From OMIW01 sp044235645 (GTDB taxonomy: Bacteria; Bdellovibrionota_C; UBA2361; OMIW01), in assembly GCA_044235645.1 (NCBI GenBank), contig JBIIHQ010000004.1, positions 1 to 64,000 on the forward strand: a DNA stretch of 64,000 nt. Reading direction: 5' to 3'. The translations under genes and the position numbers were made by a program. Within the stretch, counting starts at the first letter, position 1; every line of letters starts with the position of its first letter. Below are positions 62,913 to 64,000 of the stretch, in pieces. The notes beneath the pieces are model-generated. The model was given only the letters and a program-made list of their open reading frames with translations, had not been told where the DNA came from and did not search any database.

Positions 62913-63676
62913 GAGGGCCTCCTTTTTTCGAGAAAAGCTGTGATACCCTCGAGCGCATCTTCCCCACTCGCAAGTAGTCCGACCCGATCGGCAAGCGAGT
63001 CGAGCGATGAAAAAAACTCGTGATCGGAAGCGGTCCAAAGGGTTCGTTTCGCAGTGGCAAGCGCATCGCCAGAGAGGGTGGCAACTCGGCGGGCGATTGT
63101 TTCGACGGTTGTCTCGAGATCGCCGGTGGTGGTGACCCGAGAGATGAGACCGATAGCGAGAGCGCGATCTGCGGATATCCGGTCTCCGGTCAGAACCAGA
63201 TCCGCGAGAGCCTTCTGTCCTATGCATCGAGAAAGAGGGGCGATGATCATGAGGGGCGCGAGTCCTATCTGAATCTCGGGAAGGCCAAAGATGGCGTCAT
63301 CAGATGCAACTGCGATATCTGATGCGGCCACAAGCCCACATCCACCGGCGAGGGCGTAGCCCTGGACTTTAGTAATTATCGGTTTTGAGCAGTGGGCGAA
63401 TGCCCCAATCAGGCCACCGATAGCACCAAAAAAAGCCCTTCGCTCAGTGGTGGTAGTAAGCGCGGCAAGCTCTCGCAGGTCTGCCCCTGCGCAAAATGCT
63501 GAGCTCCCAGCCCCCGAAAGCACGATTGCCTTTATTGTGGTTGAGTCAGAGGCTTGGTTTATCTGCTCGGTTAGCGCTGCGGTAATCTGCCGATTGAGAG
63601 CGTTCTTTTCCTGAGGGCGGTTAATCGTCAGGTGCAGGATTCCTTCGTTCTCTAAGGTTATCAGGGAGTGTTTCAT
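62900..63676 (-). CDS. Enoyl-CoA hydratase/isomerase family protein
   Basis: 258 residues from ATG 63676 (GGAGAG upstream). Crotonase fold: CAGADLREL forms one side of the oxyanion hole, and ALAGGCGLVAASDIAVASDD with FGLPEIQIGL gives the second and the catalytic Glu. The GADL form is common in methylglutaconyl-CoA hydratases of leucine breakdown, but the exact substrate is uncertain. It is followed by the MBL gene with overlap. Confidence 0.9.
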   Translation of the reverse strand: MKHSLITLENEGILHLTINRPQEKNALNRQITAALTEQINQASDSTTIKAIVLSGAGSSAFCAGADLRELAALTTTTERRAFFGAIGGLIGAFAHCSKPIITKVQGYALAGGCGLVAASDIAVASDDAIFGLPEIQIGLAPLMIIAPLSRCIGQKALADLVLTGDRISADRALAIGLISRVTTTGDLETTVETIARRVATLSGDALATAKRTLWTASDHEFFSSLDSLADRVGLLASGEDALEGITAFLEKRRPSWRH

Positions 63677-63727
63677 CGATTGTCTCTCCTTCATTGCTCG
63701 GCACATAATTGTCTTTGTCGCCGGTTG

Positions 63728-64000
63728 TTACCGAGGCCCGTTCTGCCCCCTCGGAGGTCTTAAGTGTTGCCAGATACCCTTTTGCGCTCGCCGAGCTCGC
63801 TCTGCATGCTCTGTAAATGATTTCGCGTGTCTGGTGTTCGGTTTGATCGACAGTGGTGCAGCAAACCCATCAACTATCATCTGCTCATTGAGCATGGTGC
63901 CATCACTCCGAATAAGATAAGCAAGAAGACGCCCATACTTATCCCTTTTAACCTCATCGTATATCACCGAGACTTGAGAGCCTCGGGGAAGAAGCGAATC
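63728..64000 (-). CDS. SNase-like thermonuclease, C-terminal part (cut by window edge)
   Basis: About 90 codons lie in the window. The frame is open to the right edge (a GTG at 63967 is internal). SLLPRGSQVSVIYD and KRDKYGRLLAYL, then LNEQMIVDGFAAPLSIKPN and the final AERARRAQKGIW, match the staphylococcal nuclease family, including the Arg of the DKYGR active-site loop. The N-terminal half, with the other catalytic residues and any signal peptide, is outside. It is upstream of the enoyl-CoA hydratase on the same strand. Confidence 0.85.
   Translation of the reverse strand, partial: DSLLPRGSQVSVIYDEVKRDKYGRLLAYLIRSDGTMLNEQMIVDGFAAPLSIKPNTRHAKSFTEHAERARRAQKGIWQHLRPPRGQNGPR

Noticed and set aside
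62913..63227. N-terminal extension of the MBL-fold protein
   Set aside because: It lies wholly within the enoyl-CoA hydratase gene; the internal ATG at 62912 has a GGAGG and fits the family start.

Overview
The window is a dense stretch of Gram-negative bacterial chromosome. It has about 53 genes on both strands. I see no rRNA, tRNA, CRISPR array, insertion sequence or prophage. Heptose epimerase HldD (LPS core), SurA, CcmH, heme O and heme A synthases, a NuoB subunit, two kinds of type IV pilus and a membrane-anchored Ser/Thr kinase suggest an aerobic, surface-moving diderm of the deltaproteobacterial grade (Myxococcota, Bdellovibrionota or similar). That placement is inference; no marker was run against a database.

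Layout. 1-11.9 kb: edge of a membrane protein, Ser/Thr kinase, pyrE, ccmH, ctaB, gpsA, gyrA, pepA, a lipoprotein and speA. 12-24.5 kb: type IVa pilus motor genes pilB, pilC, pilT and a second pilT-like gene. With them lie a membrane-bound sigma-54 activator that looks like PilS joined directly to PilR, an RpoH-family sigma factor, ygfZ, a heme oxygenase and a degenerate UvrA-like protein. 24.7-36.5 kb: mfd, surA, a phosphohexomutase, malQ, manA, lepB, a small conserved-looking protein and a MEMO-family protein. 36.6-42.1 kb: the classic rpmH-rnpA-yidD-yidC-mnmE run, preceded by hldD rather than dnaA. 42.2-45.4 kb: a lone nuoB, metG and an SGNH hydrolase. 45.5-56.3 kb: a leftward, tightly overlapping Tad/Flp pilus operon (cpaE, flp, cpaB, tadA, tadB, tadC, two TadE/G-like genes). 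It ends in a response regulator with PilB-like N-terminal domains, a histidine kinase and a Cys-rich exported protein. 56.7-64 kb: a 619-residue helical protein of unknown function, a Nudix hydrolase, ctaA, cysS, an MBL-fold hydrolase, an enoyl-CoA hydratase and the edge of an SNase-like nuclease.

The most interesting parts are regulatory or structural parts of pili rebuilt from other families: (i) a full-length but catalytically dead UvrA paralogue among type IVa pilus genes; (ii) a PilS sensor fused to a PilR AAA+/HTH output with no histidine kinase or receiver; (iii) a receiver domain fused to the N-terminal domains of a PilB/GspE motor inside the Tad operon; and (iv) the unassigned 619-residue protein beside the Tad locus, with tandem 10-bp repeats upstream.
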